Of a stretch of 64,000 nucleotides of DNA, positions 1 to 8,650 are shown piece after piece. The DNA lies in NCBI RefSeq assembly GCF_036327755.1, contig NZ_CP109596.1, positions 5,394,001 to 5,458,000 on the forward strand, written 5' to 3'. Source of the DNA: Nocardia sp. NBC_01503 (lineage in GTDB: Bacteria > Actinomycetota > Actinomycetes > Mycobacteriales > Mycobacteriaceae). The stretch's first letter is position 1. Each line of letters starts with the position of its first letter. Both the position numbers and the translations under genes were made by a program. Under the pieces are notes generated by a model, which saw only the letters and a list, made by a program, of their open reading frames with translations, was not told the DNA's origin and ran no database searches.

Positions 1-106
1 CGGTGTCGTCGTCGGCGTCCCGGCCGGTCTGGCCGCGCTCGCTCAGGCATACAACACCCTGCACGCGGCGGGCGAGATCAGTGCACCGCTGCCCGCTCTG
101 CCCTGA
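1..106 (+). CDS. C-terminal end of an unidentified protein (partial)
   Basis: An open frame enters from the left edge (frame starting at base 2) and stops at TGA 104-106. The visible 34 residues are small and hydrophobic, contain GVPAGLAALAQAYNTLHAAG, and end in PLPALP. This resembles the C-terminal helix of an NAD(P)-dependent dehydrogenase of the ketopantoate-reductase type, but too little is present to name it. It lies 100 bp upstream of, and on the same strand as, the MFS-led operon, so it may belong to the same transcription unit. Confidence 0.5.
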   Translation, partial: GVVVGVPAGLAALAQAYNTLHAAGEISAPLPALP

Positions 107-206
107 CCGGCGAGCCCGTCGGTCCTGACCTGAGAGACCGTGCGGACCGTCGACCGGCGGTCCGCACCGCTCTCTGTTCCATGGCTATCGAAAATCGGGA
201 GTCACC

Positions 207-1400
207 GTGAGGAACCGCGCCGAATTCATCGGCCTGGCATCCGCTTACGCCGCTCAGGGGCTCGGGTACGCGGCACTGGTCACCGTTCTTCCGCAACTCG
301 AAACGCGGCTGCGCATCGGGGAGACGACGGTGTCGTTATTGCTGCTGGGCGTATGCGTCGCCGCGGCGGCGGGTTCGGCGCTGGCCGATCTGGTGGCGGT
401 GCGCTGGGGCAGCCGGCAAGCGCTGTGCTCGGGGCTGGTCCTGGAAGCGGTCGCGCTGGGCGCGATCGCCTGGATCGGCGACTTCGGTATCTTCGTCCCC
501 GCCCTGGTCGCCTACGGAATCGGCCTGGGCATGGTCGACGCCGCATCCAACATGCAGGGCGTGCTCGCGCAAAAACACAGCGGCACTTCACTGTTGGGGC
601 GGCTGTACGCGGCGTACACCGCGGCGGCGGTGGGCGGCGCGCTGCTGGTGTCGGCGTGCCTGGCGACAACCTCGTCGCTGCTTCCGCTGCTGCTGACCGC
701 GGCCGTGCAGCTGGCCGTCGCGGTCGCCGGTATCCGGTTGTTCGATCGGGCGCGGGCCGCCCATCGACCCCATGATGACCGCGTGCGACGAGATCCGTTG
801 CCGCGGAACGGAATCTGGTTCATCGGGTTGTTGGTGCTCGCGGCATTCACCGTCGATTCGGCGGTCTCCGCTTGGGGCACGGTGTATTTGGCGGACGGTC
901 TGCAGGTCGCGAGCGCGGCCGCGCCGTTGGGATATGCCGCCTATCAGGCGGCGGTGTTCCTGGCTCGGCTCGCCGTGGATCCGGCGGTACGCCGCTTCGG
1001 CCGCACCCGTCTTGCCACCGCGGCCACGGCGGTCGGGGTGTCCGGATGCGGTGTCGTCGCGGCCGTCCCCGATATCGTCGGGGCGGTCGCCGGATTCGCC
1101 GCCGCCGGCGTATGCACCGGAATCCTGGTGCCGATCGCATTCGGGGCGGCGGGCGACCTGCGGCCCGAACGAAGCGACGAGGTGATCGCCCGGGTCAACC
1201 TGTTCAACTACGCCGGAGCCGTCGCGGGCGCGGTGGCACTCGGACTGGTCGCGACCGGTCCCGCCCTCGGCTACGCGTTCATGCTCCCCGCCGTCGTTCT
1301 GCTGCTCGCCACGCCCGCGCTGCGTCGCCTACGCCAGGAACGCCGTCCATCGGCCGCTGTGACCACACCGGCCCCGACCGGGAAAGGCGCGATGATCTGA
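207..1400 (+). CDS. MFS transporter
   Basis: 397-residue integral membrane protein with about twelve hydrophobic segments and a basic C-terminal tail, typical of the major facilitator superfamily. The first helix starts almost at the GTG start. The sequences IGLGMVDAASNMQG and VNLFNYAG are shared in modified form with a second MFS gene at 18091-19308, so the two are paralogues of one subfamily. It is the first full gene of a five-gene unit: its TGA overlaps the ATG of the aldolase gene by one base (TGATG). Context suggests import of a sugar- or polyol-like substrate for the downstream aldolase and kinase, or export of a product. The substrate cannot be read from the sequence. Confidence 0.85.
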   Translation: MRNRAEFIGLASAYAAQGLGYAALVTVLPQLETRLRIGETTVSLLLLGVCVAAAAGSALADLVAVRWGSRQALCSGLVLEAVALGAIAWIGDFGIFVPALVAYGIGLGMVDAASNMQGVLAQKHSGTSLLGRLYAAYTAAAVGGALLVSACLATTSSLLPLLLTAAVQLAVAVAGIRLFDRARAAHRPHDDRVRRDPLPRNGIWFIGLLVLAAFTVDSAVSAWGTVYLADGLQVASAAAPLGYAAYQAAVFLARLAVDPAVRRFGRTRLATAATAVGVSGCGVVAAVPDIVGAVAGFAAAGVCTGILVPIAFGAAGDLRPERSDEVIARVNLFNYAGAVAGAVALGLVATGPALGYAFMLPAVVLLLATPALRRLRQERRPSAAVTTPAPTGKGAMI

Positions 1401-2071
1401 TGTCGCACAAGGAATTCGACGAAGCCCGCGGGGCCGTGGCCGCCGCGGCCCGGCGATTGGCCGCGGCCGGGCTGTTGATCGGCACCGCGGGCAATGTGAG
1501 TCTCAAGGTGGGCGATCACGTGGCGGTGACCGCCACCGGAGTCCGGCTCGCGGACGCCGGACCCGAGGAGGTCACCGTCGTGGATTCGACCGGGCGGGTG
1601 CTCGCCGGTGGACTCGCGCCGACCTCGGAACTGGAACTGCATCTGGGCGTGTACGCGCGGTTCGACGCCGGCGCGGTGGTGCACACCCATGCGGTCGAGT
1701 CCACCGCGTTGTCGCTGGTCGTGGCTGAGATCCCGTGCGTGCACTATCAGCAGCTACTGCTCGGCGGTGCGATCCGGGTGGCTCCGTTCGCCACCTTCGG
1801 CACCCCCGAACTGGCCGCCCATGTGCTCGCCGCGCTGGACGGCAAGCGTGCCGCGCTGCTGGCCAACCACGGTGCGGTCGCTCTCGGCTCGGGCCTGGAC
1901 GACGCGGTGCAGAACACGCTGCTGCTGGAGTGGCTGTGCGAGATCTACCGCAAGGCAACGGTTTCGGGCCCGGTGCGCACGCTCGGCGAGGAACAGCAGC
2001 TGGCCGTCATCGAGGCCGCGCTGCGCCGCGGCTACGGCACCACCCATCGTTCGGAAGAACAGGACACGTAG
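1400..2071 (+). CDS. Class II aldolase/adducin family protein
   Basis: 223 residues, the usual length for fuculose-phosphate-type class II aldolases. Landmarks include GTAGNVS near residue 32 (phosphate-binding loop), PTSELELHLGVYARF (catalytic Glu region), the zinc-binding HTHA near residue 93, and a late LANHGAVALG supplying the third His. These enzymes cleave or epimerise phosphorylated sugars through a zinc enolate. It follows the MFS gene with a one-base overlap and precedes a PfkB kinase with a TAGTG overlap, so the three are probably co-translated. Kinase plus aldolase suggests phosphorylation and then retro-aldol cleavage of a sugar such as a deoxypentose or ketose; the actual substrate is unknown. 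Confidence 0.85.
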   Translation: MSHKEFDEARGAVAAAARRLAAAGLLIGTAGNVSLKVGDHVAVTATGVRLADAGPEEVTVVDSTGRVLAGGLAPTSELELHLGVYARFDAGAVVHTHAVESTALSLVVAEIPCVHYQQLLLGGAIRVAPFATFGTPELAAHVLAALDGKRAALLANHGAVALGSGLDDAVQNTLLLEWLCEIYRKATVSGPVRTLGEEQQLAVIEAALRRGYGTTHRSEEQDT

Positions 2072-3003
2072 TGAACCAATCGATCATTTGCCTGGGAGCG
2101 CACGTATTCGACGTGCAGGTGCGACCGGTGCGGTCGATCCCGGACGGGCAGAGCGCGACCCTGGTCGAGCAGATCCGATTCAGCCCCGCGGGCACCGCCG
2201 GGGGGACAGCGCTCACGCTGGCGAAACTCGGTGCGGCCGTACGCTGCGCGGGCGCGATCGGCACCGACCCGATCGGCGATCTGCTGCTCGCCATGCTCGG
2301 CGCGCGCGGTATCGACACCTCATTGCTGTTGCGGCGCAAGGAAGTTCAGACCTCGGCTTCGGTGTTGCCCATCCGGCCGGACGGCAGCCGGCCTGCCTTC
2401 CACGTGCCCGGGGCCAACCTGACCTACGGGCCCGACGACGCTCCGCACGCGGAGATCGCCCGCGCCAACCACCTGCATCTGGGCGGACCCGAACTGATGG
2501 GCGGGGAGGCCGCGGTGCGGATCCTCGAACCCGCGCGCGCCGCGGGTGTGGTCACCTCGGCCGATCTGCTCGCCTCGGGCGATCCGGGGGTGCTGGCCTG
2601 GATCGCCCCGGCGCTGCCGCACCTGGACTATCTGCTTCCCAATGACGATCAGGTGCTCGGCTGCACCGGCGCAGCCACCCTCGAACAGGGCTGCCGCGAA
2701 CTGGTGGAGCGCGGCGTCGACTGCGTCGTGGCGACGCGTGGCGCGCAGGGCGCGCTGGTGGTCACCGCCACCGAGACGTTCGCGGTGCCGGCCTTCGCCA
2801 CCGACGTCGTGGACACCACCGGATGCGGGGACGCGTTCTCCGCGGGTTTCCTGCGCGGTATCGCCCTGGGCCGCGATCTGCGCGCCTCCGCCGTATTGGG
2901 TTGTGCCGCAGCCGCGCTCGTGGCGCAGGGGCTGGGCAGCGATCACGGCGACTTCGATCTGGCCGCCGCCGACACCTATGCGGAAAGGACCGCCACGCTG
3001 TGA
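2071..3003 (+). CDS. PfkB family carbohydrate kinase
   Basis: 310 residues of ribokinase/PfkB type. The N-terminal CLGAHVFDVQVRP strand, GGTALTLAKLG (PfkB signature 1 region) and the C-terminal DTTGCGDAFSAGFLRG (signature 2 with catalytic Asp and anion hole) are all present; LPNDDQVLGCTG matches the N-E/D motif region. GTG 2071 is chosen because it overlaps the aldolase stop (TAGTG) and the family N-terminus begins here; longer upstream frames run through the aldolase. It should phosphorylate a sugar or nucleoside with ATP ahead of the aldolase. Its end overlaps the next gene by four bases (GTGA), so it sits in the middle of a coupled operon. Confidence 0.87.
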   Translation: MNQSIICLGAHVFDVQVRPVRSIPDGQSATLVEQIRFSPAGTAGGTALTLAKLGAAVRCAGAIGTDPIGDLLLAMLGARGIDTSLLLRRKEVQTSASVLPIRPDGSRPAFHVPGANLTYGPDDAPHAEIARANHLHLGGPELMGGEAAVRILEPARAAGVVTSADLLASGDPGVLAWIAPALPHLDYLLPNDDQVLGCTGAATLEQGCRELVERGVDCVVATRGAQGALVVTATETFAVPAFATDVVDTTGCGDAFSAGFLRGIALGRDLRASAVLGCAAAALVAQGLGSDHGDFDLAAADTYAERTATL

Positions 3004-4367
3004 GCGAGAAAACGGACGTCATCGTCGTGGGCGCGGGATTGGCGGGCCTGTCCGCCGCCCGCGAACTGACCGCCGCGGGACGCAATGTCACTGTCCTGGA
3101 AGCCCGTTCGCGCGTCGGCGGTCGCACCGTGAACCACGATCTCGGCGACGGCCGGGTGGTCGAGGCCGGCGGTCAATTCGTCGGCCCCACGCAGGATCAC
3201 ATCCTCGGTCTGGCCGACGACCTCGACGTGAAAACCTTCCCCGCCTACACCGCGGGAGCCAGCGTGTACGTGCGCGGTGATTCCGCGCGCCGTTTCACCG
3301 GGGACATCCCACCGGACGTGCCGGCGCTGCCGGATCTGGGTGTCGCCATGCACCGGATCAACGCACTGGCCCGCACCATCCCGCTCGATGCGCCCTGGCG
3401 CGCGGAGCAGGCTCGCAAGTGGGACGGTATGACCTTCGAGAGCTGGCTGCGCGGCACCACGCTCACCGATGGCGCGTTGGATCTGGTGAACGTCTTCCTC
3501 GGTTCCGCCTACGGTGGGTGCGCCGCCGACGCCTCGCTGCTGTTCAGCCTGTGGTACATAGCGGGTTTCGGCAACGAGACCACACCGGGCACCATCGACC
3601 GCGGCATCGGGGTCACCGGCGGCGCTCAGGAATCCCGTTTCATCGGTGGCTCCCAACGCATTTCCGAGCTCATGGCCGAGCAGTTGGACGGCCGGGTGGT
3701 GCTGGATTCCCCGGTGCGGATGATCGAGCAGGACGCGCACGGCGTGCGGGTGACCGCCGACTCCGGCGTCTACCGCGCGGCGCGGGTGATCGTGGCCGTA
3801 CCACCCGCTCTCGCCGCCCGCATCGCGTGGCGTCCGCTCCTGCCCGCGCAGCAGGACGCGCTGTTCTCCCGCTTGGCCTTCGGCACCTTGATGAAATGCG
3901 AAGCGGTGTACCCGGAACCGTTCTGGCGGGCCGACGGACTCAACGGCCAGGGCGTGTTCCGCGCCGATTCCCCCGTCTGTTCCATGTTCGACAACACCCC
4001 GCCCGACGGCGGTCCGGGGGTGCTGATGGGCTTCGTCGGCGGTGCGCAGTGGCGCAAGTGGGCGCACCGGCCGCCGCGGGAACGCCGTGGCGCGGTGCTG
4101 CGGCAGTTCGCGAAGGTCGTGGGCAAGGACGCGCTGCGGCCGGTCGACTATTTCGAAATGGACTGGACCACAGAGGAATGGACGCGCGGCGGGCCGACCT
4201 CGGTTCCCGGCACCGGCGTGCTGTCGAGTCTGGGCACCTGGCGGGACACCCCGTTCGGCCTGGTGCACTGGGCCGGTGCCGAGCACGCCGATCACTGGAA
4301 CGGATTCATGGACGGCGCGGTGCGCTCCGGCCGCGATACCGCCCGCGCCGTCCTCGCACAGATCTGA
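3000..4367 (+). CDS. Flavin monoamine oxidase family protein
   Basis: 455 residues. The N-terminus reads TDVIVVGAGLAGLSAAREL, an FAD dinucleotide-binding motif, followed by an acidic strand end (VLEARSRVGGRT) and GGQFVGPTQDHI, which is the amine-oxidase GGxWxGPxQ region with Phe in place of Trp. The C-terminus has GLVHWAGAEHADHWNGFMDGA, the usual second FAD contact with AGAE and W-N-G-[FY]-M-D-G-A. This resembles putrescine or monoamine oxidases that produce an aldehyde, ammonia and H2O2. The GTG start overlaps the kinase stop by four bases. An amine oxidase in a sugar kinase/aldolase operon suggests an amino-sugar- or amine-linked substrate, but this is inference. Confidence 0.88.
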   Translation: MSEKTDVIVVGAGLAGLSAARELTAAGRNVTVLEARSRVGGRTVNHDLGDGRVVEAGGQFVGPTQDHILGLADDLDVKTFPAYTAGASVYVRGDSARRFTGDIPPDVPALPDLGVAMHRINALARTIPLDAPWRAEQARKWDGMTFESWLRGTTLTDGALDLVNVFLGSAYGGCAADASLLFSLWYIAGFGNETTPGTIDRGIGVTGGAQESRFIGGSQRISELMAEQLDGRVVLDSPVRMIEQDAHGVRVTADSGVYRAARVIVAVPPALAARIAWRPLLPAQQDALFSRLAFGTLMKCEAVYPEPFWRADGLNGQGVFRADSPVCSMFDNTPPDGGPGVLMGFVGGAQWRKWAHRPPRERRGAVLRQFAKVVGKDALRPVDYFEMDWTTEEWTRGGPTSVPGTGVLSSLGTWRDTPFGLVHWAGAEHADHWNGFMDGAVRSGRDTARAVLAQI

Positions 4368-4380
4368 CCAAAGGATATCC

Positions 4381-4839
4381 ATGACAGGACATTTCGAAAT
4401 CTCCGAACGCGCGGTGATCCCCGCCCCGGTCGAACGGGTCTGGGAAGTTGTCTCCGACACCGGCCGCTATGCCGAATGGGTGGCCGCGGTGCTGGAGGTG
4501 ATCGACCACCACGGCACCGCCGAGGTCGGCAAGACCTACTCCGAGCGCAACCGCACCCTCGGCCCGCTGACCACCCGGTCGGTATGGACGGTCCGTGAGA
4601 TCGAACCGCTGCGCCGCCGCGTCGACACCGGGATCGGGTTCGAACCGCTGCGAGAGATGACCAATATCTTCGAATTCCGTCCGGTCGACGGCGGAACGGA
4701 GATGACCTACGCGGTTCGATACCGGATCGGTTTCGGCTTCATCGGACCGTGGCTGCATCGCATCGTGCAACCCGGTACCCGCCAGGGCATGCGAACCTCG
4801 ATGTCCAATCTGACCGATCTGATCATCGCGGAAGGCTGA
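4381..4839 (+). CDS. SRPBCC family protein (polyketide cyclase/dehydrase-like)
   Basis: 152 residues with the START/SRPBCC pattern: an N-terminal strand (FEISERAVIPAPVERVWEVVSD), a middle WTVREIEP strand, and a long C-terminal helix (WLHRIVQPGTRQGMRTSMSNLTDLI). ATG 4381 follows the oxidase stop by 13 bases with AAAGG upstream, so it is probably the last gene of the operon. Members bind hydrophobic ligands and act as cyclases, aromatases or carriers; no catalytic residue can be assigned here. The next gene, msrB, lies on the opposite strand and ends 54 bp away. Confidence 0.8.
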   Translation: MTGHFEISERAVIPAPVERVWEVVSDTGRYAEWVAAVLEVIDHHGTAEVGKTYSERNRTLGPLTTRSVWTVREIEPLRRRVDTGIGFEPLREMTNIFEFRPVDGGTEMTYAVRYRIGFGFIGPWLHRIVQPGTRQGMRTSMSNLTDLIIAEG

Positions 4840-4892
4840 TCACCGGCGGCGGACTCATCGGCCCGCGTCCGTGCGGCGCGGCCGAGCAGATT

Positions 4893-5336
4893 TCAGCTGG
4901 CAGAACCCTCTGCGGGCTGCAACCGCAACGAGATGGAGTTGATGCAGTACCGCTTGTCCGTGGGCGTGGGGTACCCCTCGCCCTCGAACACGTGGCCCAG
5001 GTGGCTGTGGCAGTTGGCGCAGAGCACCTCCACGCGTGGCATGCCGAGGGAGTTGTCGGCGCGCAGGATGACGGCCTCGGATTTCGCCGGGTCGAAGAAG
5101 GACGGCCAGCCGCAGTGCGAGTGGAATTTCTCACCGCTGCGGAACAATTCGGCTCCGCAGGCCCGGCAGGCGTAGACGCCCTCGGTCTCGGTGTCGGTGT
5201 ATTCGCCGGTGAAGGCGCGCTCGGTGCCCGCTTCGCGGAGCACCTGGTACTCCTCCGGGCTCAGCTTGGCCCGCCACTGCTGCGGGGTGAGCTGGATGCG
5301 CGGGGCCGGTAGCGAGGTGTCAGCGTCGGAACTCAT
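4893..5336 (-). CDS. msrB: Peptide-methionine (R)-S-oxide reductase MsrB
   Basis: 147 residues, full length. Two zinc-binding CxxC pairs (CRAC, CANC), the HSHCGWPSF substrate motif, LGHVFEG, and the catalytic Cys in RYCINSISL are all present. MsrB reduces the R-epimer of methionine sulfoxide in proteins using thioredoxin. No signal peptide is visible, so it should be cytoplasmic. It lies downstream of aftC on the same strand; the same pairing (Rv2674/Rv2673) is known in M. tuberculosis. A GAGGCGGA ribosome site precedes ATG 5336. Confidence 0.95.
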   Translation of the reverse strand: MSSDADTSLPAPRIQLTPQQWRAKLSPEEYQVLREAGTERAFTGEYTDTETEGVYACRACGAELFRSGEKFHSHCGWPSFFDPAKSEAVILRADNSLGMPRVEVLCANCHSHLGHVFEGEGYPTPTDKRYCINSISLRLQPAEGSAS

Positions 5337-5422
5337 GGGCTGTTCCGCCTCTCCGGGACTTCAGCGCCCGGCTGAGAGCCCCAACAGTCCCATTCGCGTG
5401 CAGCGGTTGGGTGCGACGAGGT

Positions 5423-5440
5423 TCCTGGGGTGCCCCAGGA
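5423..5440 (-). terminator. Stem-loop between aftC and msrB
   Basis: Inverted repeat TCCTGGGG-TG-CCCCAGGA in the 147-bp gap between aftC and msrB. Both genes read leftward. There is no T-run after the stem, so this may be a processing or pausing hairpin rather than an intrinsic terminator. Confidence 0.35.
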
Positions 5441-5483
5441 GTTACCCCGATCTTACGAAATACGTTGGAACCTGCTCGCCGCT

Positions 5484-6779
5484 TCAGCTGACGGGTTCGG
5501 GAACGGCGGTATGCGGAGTGCCGTCGCGGGTCGGCTCGGTCTCGGGGTGCATCCACGCCGGGTCGAGGGTTTTGCCGACGACGAGTCGGCCCTCGCGGCG
5601 GGCGGCCAGGTAGCGGTCGCCGAGGACGCAGAACACGACGATGAGCAGCAGGCCCCAGCCGAAGGTGACGCGCAGGTAATCGAGGGAGCGGCCGAGGCTC
5701 TGCCAGCGATCGGAGAGCCACTTGTCGTAGGACATGAAGCCGAAGACCGCGACCCAGGCGGGCCAGTTCCGCATGACCGAATTGCGTTGCACCACGGTCA
5801 TGAGAATCGGGAACAGGAACATCGAGTAGTACATCTGCCCGAGCGAACCGAGCACGAGCGTACCGGTGATCAGCAGTCCGGAGCTGGTGCAGATGAAGAA
5901 GACCTCATCGTCGCGGTAGTACCGGTACAGCAGCCACAGCGAGATCGCGACCATCACACCCAGGACGACGCGGATCAGCAGCGTCAGCCAGCCCGCGACG
6001 CCGTAGTACCCGGCATTGCCGACGATCGCGCTGTTGAAGTAGTCGCGGGACTCGGCCAGGTAGGGCAGCGTATGCGTCCAGAACTGCTTGTAGTCAACGA
6101 TCAACGGCCAGGCGAGCAGATTCAGCGCGATGGGCACTCCGGCCGCTGTGATGAGCGTCTTCCACTGTCCGCGCGCGATGGCGACCAACAGCAGCGGCGC
6201 CAGCAGTGGCCCCTTCACCGAGATCGCCAACCCCAAAACCACACCGGCCCAGAGGTCTTGACGCCGCAGCAGTAGCTGGATGAAGACCACCATCGCCAGG
6301 AACAGGCATCCGTTGATATTGGTGAACACCAGCGTGTTGGTCACCGTCTCGGAGCTGAACATGGCCAGCAGCAGTGCGGGCGCGGCCACCGAGCCGAGTG
6401 TGTAGTTGAACAGCCGCAGCAGCAGATATCCGGCGAGCATGATCGCGATCGCGTTGATCAGGATGAATCCCCACCGGGACTTCTCCGGATCGATGATCGC
6501 CAGCGGCGAGATCAGCAGCGTCCCGCTCGGCGGATACAGGTAATGCGGATCGGTCGAGGAGAAATTCGCGTTGTAGACCGCTTTATGGTTCAGAAACGCC
6601 AGCGACGCGTTGTACACCGGCCGGAAGTCATCGGTGATGTATCCGTTGACGGCCTTGATGAAGACGCGGTTCAGCACGGTCAGTACCGCTAACGGCCACA
6701 GAGCGAAGTTCAGGACCTCAGCGGTGGTGCGAGCGGTGCGCGGCTCGAGCTGGCGAAGGAACACTCGGGCACGGTACAC
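5484..6779 (-). CDS. aftC: Alpha-(1->3)-arabinofuranosyltransferase AftC-like, GT87
   Basis: 431-residue polytopic membrane protein. Near the N-terminus are NGYITDDFRPVYNASLAFLNH and DPHYLYPPSGTLLISP: the acidic pair DD in the first extracytoplasmic loop and the YPP motif are typical of GT-C/GT87 enzymes that use decaprenyl-phospho-arabinose. TETVTNTLVFTNINGC-like and RNWPAWVAVFGFM segments and the C-terminal RYLAARREGRL...DPAWMHPE resemble mycobacterial AftC (Rv2673) as I recall it. AftC adds alpha-1,3 branches to arabinogalactan and lipoarabinomannan. The GTG start at 6779 is preceded by GAGG. The flanking gene order also matches that of Rv2673. This is the strongest single indicator of a mycolata host. 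Confidence 0.87.
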   Translation of the reverse strand: MYRARVFLRQLEPRTARTTAEVLNFALWPLAVLTVLNRVFIKAVNGYITDDFRPVYNASLAFLNHKAVYNANFSSTDPHYLYPPSGTLLISPLAIIDPEKSRWGFILINAIAIMLAGYLLLRLFNYTLGSVAAPALLLAMFSSETVTNTLVFTNINGCLFLAMVVFIQLLLRRQDLWAGVVLGLAISVKGPLLAPLLLVAIARGQWKTLITAAGVPIALNLLAWPLIVDYKQFWTHTLPYLAESRDYFNSAIVGNAGYYGVAGWLTLLIRVVLGVMVAISLWLLYRYYRDDEVFFICTSSGLLITGTLVLGSLGQMYYSMFLFPILMTVVQRNSVMRNWPAWVAVFGFMSYDKWLSDRWQSLGRSLDYLRVTFGWGLLLIVVFCVLGDRYLAARREGRLVVGKTLDPAWMHPETEPTRDGTPHTAVPEPVS

Positions 6780-6844
6780 CGGAACCTCGCATCACGGATG
6801 CTCGGACCCGCCGGTGACGTCCCAATCCTCTACCCCCGGGTGGC

Positions 6845-6945
6845 GGTTGCCCCGGTGCCTCGGCCCCTCGTCATCCCAGCGCCTCAGCCTTCGTCATCCC
6901 AGCGCCTCGGCCTTCATCCTGTCGGTGTCTCAGCGTTCGTCATCC
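6845..6945 (+). repeat. Degenerate ~23-bp tandem repeat next to a palindromic element
   Basis: Sequences of the form TTCGTCATCCCAGCGCCTC recur about every 23-24 bp (around 6867, 6890, a diverged copy near 6912, and into the element at 6938). Each unit repeats the terminal GTCATCCC of the adjoining palindromic element, as if the end had been tandemly amplified. Confidence 0.6.
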
Positions 6946-7030
6946 CGGCGCGTTTTTGGCCGGGATCCAACCGAACTCGATGAAGCCCAGCCCCGGTGTG
7001 GATCCCGGCCAAAAGCATGCCGGGATGACG
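6938..7030. repeat. Palindromic MITE-like element, copy 1
   Basis: A 93-bp element with 31-bp terminal inverted repeats. The left end begins CGTCATCCCGGCGCG and continues TTTTTGGCCGGGATCC; the right end is its reverse complement with three mismatches, closing in CCGGGATGACG. It has no coding capacity and lies in the gap between the aftC start and the secreted hydrolase stop. A 75-bp relative lies inside the ABC-F gene at 16869-16943. The symmetric ends would fold into a long hairpin in RNA. Confidence 0.85.
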
Positions 7031-7051
7031 GGGGGACTTCGCGGATACGCG

Positions 7052-8614
7052 TCAAGCCGGGCAGGCGGTGCCATCCTGGGGGAGTTTCGCGTCTTTGAGG
7101 TAGTCCGTCACGCTCTGCTGGGCACAGCCGGAGTGGGCGAAGGTCGGGTGCCCCCAGCCCTGCCAGACGACGGTGGCGGTGCGAGCGCCCGCTTTGCCGA
7201 GGGCTCCGGTGACCGAGGGGCGGCTGTCGACGCCCGCGACCGGATCGGCCTCACCGCCGATCACCAGGACCGGCCGGTCGAGTTTGTCCGGCAGTGCGGT
7301 GCTGGTGGGGGTGGGCCAGGCCGAGCAGGCCATCAGGTCGATGGCCGCGACCTTGCCGAACACCTGGTACTTCGCACCCCATTGATTGGCAAGCTCTTTC
7401 GCGCGCCCGGCGGTGGCGGGTTCGTGATTGTCGCTGCACCGGTTCACATATTCGCCGTCATTGGCGACCGCGGAGGTCTCGCGCAGCACGATCGGCGTGA
7501 TCGCGGCCTGATCCCCGCGCCCCAAAGCCGAGAGTGCGGCGGCGAATTCGGTGATCTCCGGATTGCCGAGATTGCGCGGATCACCCAGGAACCCATTGAG
7601 CGTGGTCACCAGCGCCGCCGCCGAAAGGTCCCCGAACGCTCCGCTGCCCGCTCGATTCACCAGATCGGTGACGGCCGCCCGCGGATCCCCGCCGAGCGAA
7701 CAGTTCAGCGCCGCGCACTTCTGCGCGAACGCGGTCAATGCCGCCTCGGCTCCCTTCACCCGCTGTTCGGCGCGCCCGATGGAATCCAGGCCCACCGCCT
7801 GCGGCGAATCGAGTACGAGCCGCCCGAGGTGATCGCCGTACTTGCGCGCGTAACTCATGGCGACGGTCGCCCCGCTGCCCGTGCCCATCAGCGCGATGTG
7901 GTCGACCTGCCACTGCTTGCGCAGTTGATCGATATCGTCCGCCGCGTGCGCGGCATCGAAGGTGCCCTGTGCGGGCGACAGGAAATCCAGGCATGCGATG
8001 GTGGCGTCCTGGCTGGCCTTGGCCACCGCGTCCACGGGATCGGCTGTGCCATGGGTGAATTGCGCCTGATCGGCGAGCGTGCGGCGCAGTTCGTTGGTCA
8101 AACAGCTGACCGGCTGCGAACTTCCGATACCGCGTCGATCGATCGCCACGATCGGCCGCGCCGCGAGCAGCGATCCGGACGGTCCCGCCGCCAGCGAGGC
8201 GAGCGTCGCCGTGGACGCCCGATCCGAGCCCGAGGTCAGCACCAGCGGCGCGACATCCTTGGGCGTGCGGTCGTACCGCGCCCGCATGGCCGCGGTCCGG
8301 AAGTTCCCGCCCACGGCCCCGCTGATATCGACCTGCGTGCTGTATTCGGCGCATTCGAGAATCAGCCCGTTGGGCGGCGTCCCCAACCCGAGCAGGTTGA
8401 AGGTCGGCACCGTGCAGTCGTGCCAGGCCAGATCGGTCTTGGGCACCTCGGGCGCGGGCGGCGGCGTATCGGTCGGTGCGGTGCTGGTGTCGACGATCCC
8501 GGCGTGCGGTCGTTCGATGGCAACGGCGGGTCGATCCGAGGGCCCGGCGGCACAGCCGGTGGTCACCAGGATCGAAAGTGTCGACGCCAGCAGAGCGGCC
8601 CGAGTCCAGCGCAT
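7052..8614 (-). CDS. Secreted alpha/beta hydrolase lipoprotein (SCO/TAP-like protease family)
   Basis: 520 residues. The N-terminal signal with lipobox VTTGC (Cys about residue 21) predicts lipid anchoring outside the membrane. The alpha/beta hydrolase core has the RGIGSSQPVSC oxyanion region and nucleophile motif MGTGSGATVAMSYA (G-x-S-x-G), with LVLDSPQAV following. The C-terminal TAP-like part has VLVIGGEADPVAG (acidic residue) and GWGHPTFAHSGCAQQSVTDYL with the catalytic His. It is the positional equivalent of Rv2672, annotated as a possible secreted protease. Proteins of this kind release N-terminal di- or tripeptides; the natural substrate is not known. It lies between the ribD-like gene and aftC, all reading leftward. 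Confidence 0.88.
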   Translation of the reverse strand: MRWTRAALLASTLSILVTTGCAAGPSDRPAVAIERPHAGIVDTSTAPTDTPPPAPEVPKTDLAWHDCTVPTFNLLGLGTPPNGLILECAEYSTQVDISGAVGGNFRTAAMRARYDRTPKDVAPLVLTSGSDRASTATLASLAAGPSGSLLAARPIVAIDRRGIGSSQPVSCLTNELRRTLADQAQFTHGTADPVDAVAKASQDATIACLDFLSPAQGTFDAAHAADDIDQLRKQWQVDHIALMGTGSGATVAMSYARKYGDHLGRLVLDSPQAVGLDSIGRAEQRVKGAEAALTAFAQKCAALNCSLGGDPRAAVTDLVNRAGSGAFGDLSAAALVTTLNGFLGDPRNLGNPEITEFAAALSALGRGDQAAITPIVLRETSAVANDGEYVNRCSDNHEPATAGRAKELANQWGAKYQVFGKVAAIDLMACSAWPTPTSTALPDKLDRPVLVIGGEADPVAGVDSRPSVTGALGKAGARTATVVWQGWGHPTFAHSGCAQQSVTDYLKDAKLPQDGTACPA

Positions 8615-8650
8615 GCGGTACAGCCTGCCAGGTCTTGCGGCCGGTTTCAG

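Noticed and set aside
6308..7051. Long opposite-strand frames over the palindromic elements and within high-GC genes
   Set aside because: High GC gives long frames on both strands. They have low-complexity Arg/Gly/His-rich translations, no family resemblance and lie opposite well-supported genes.
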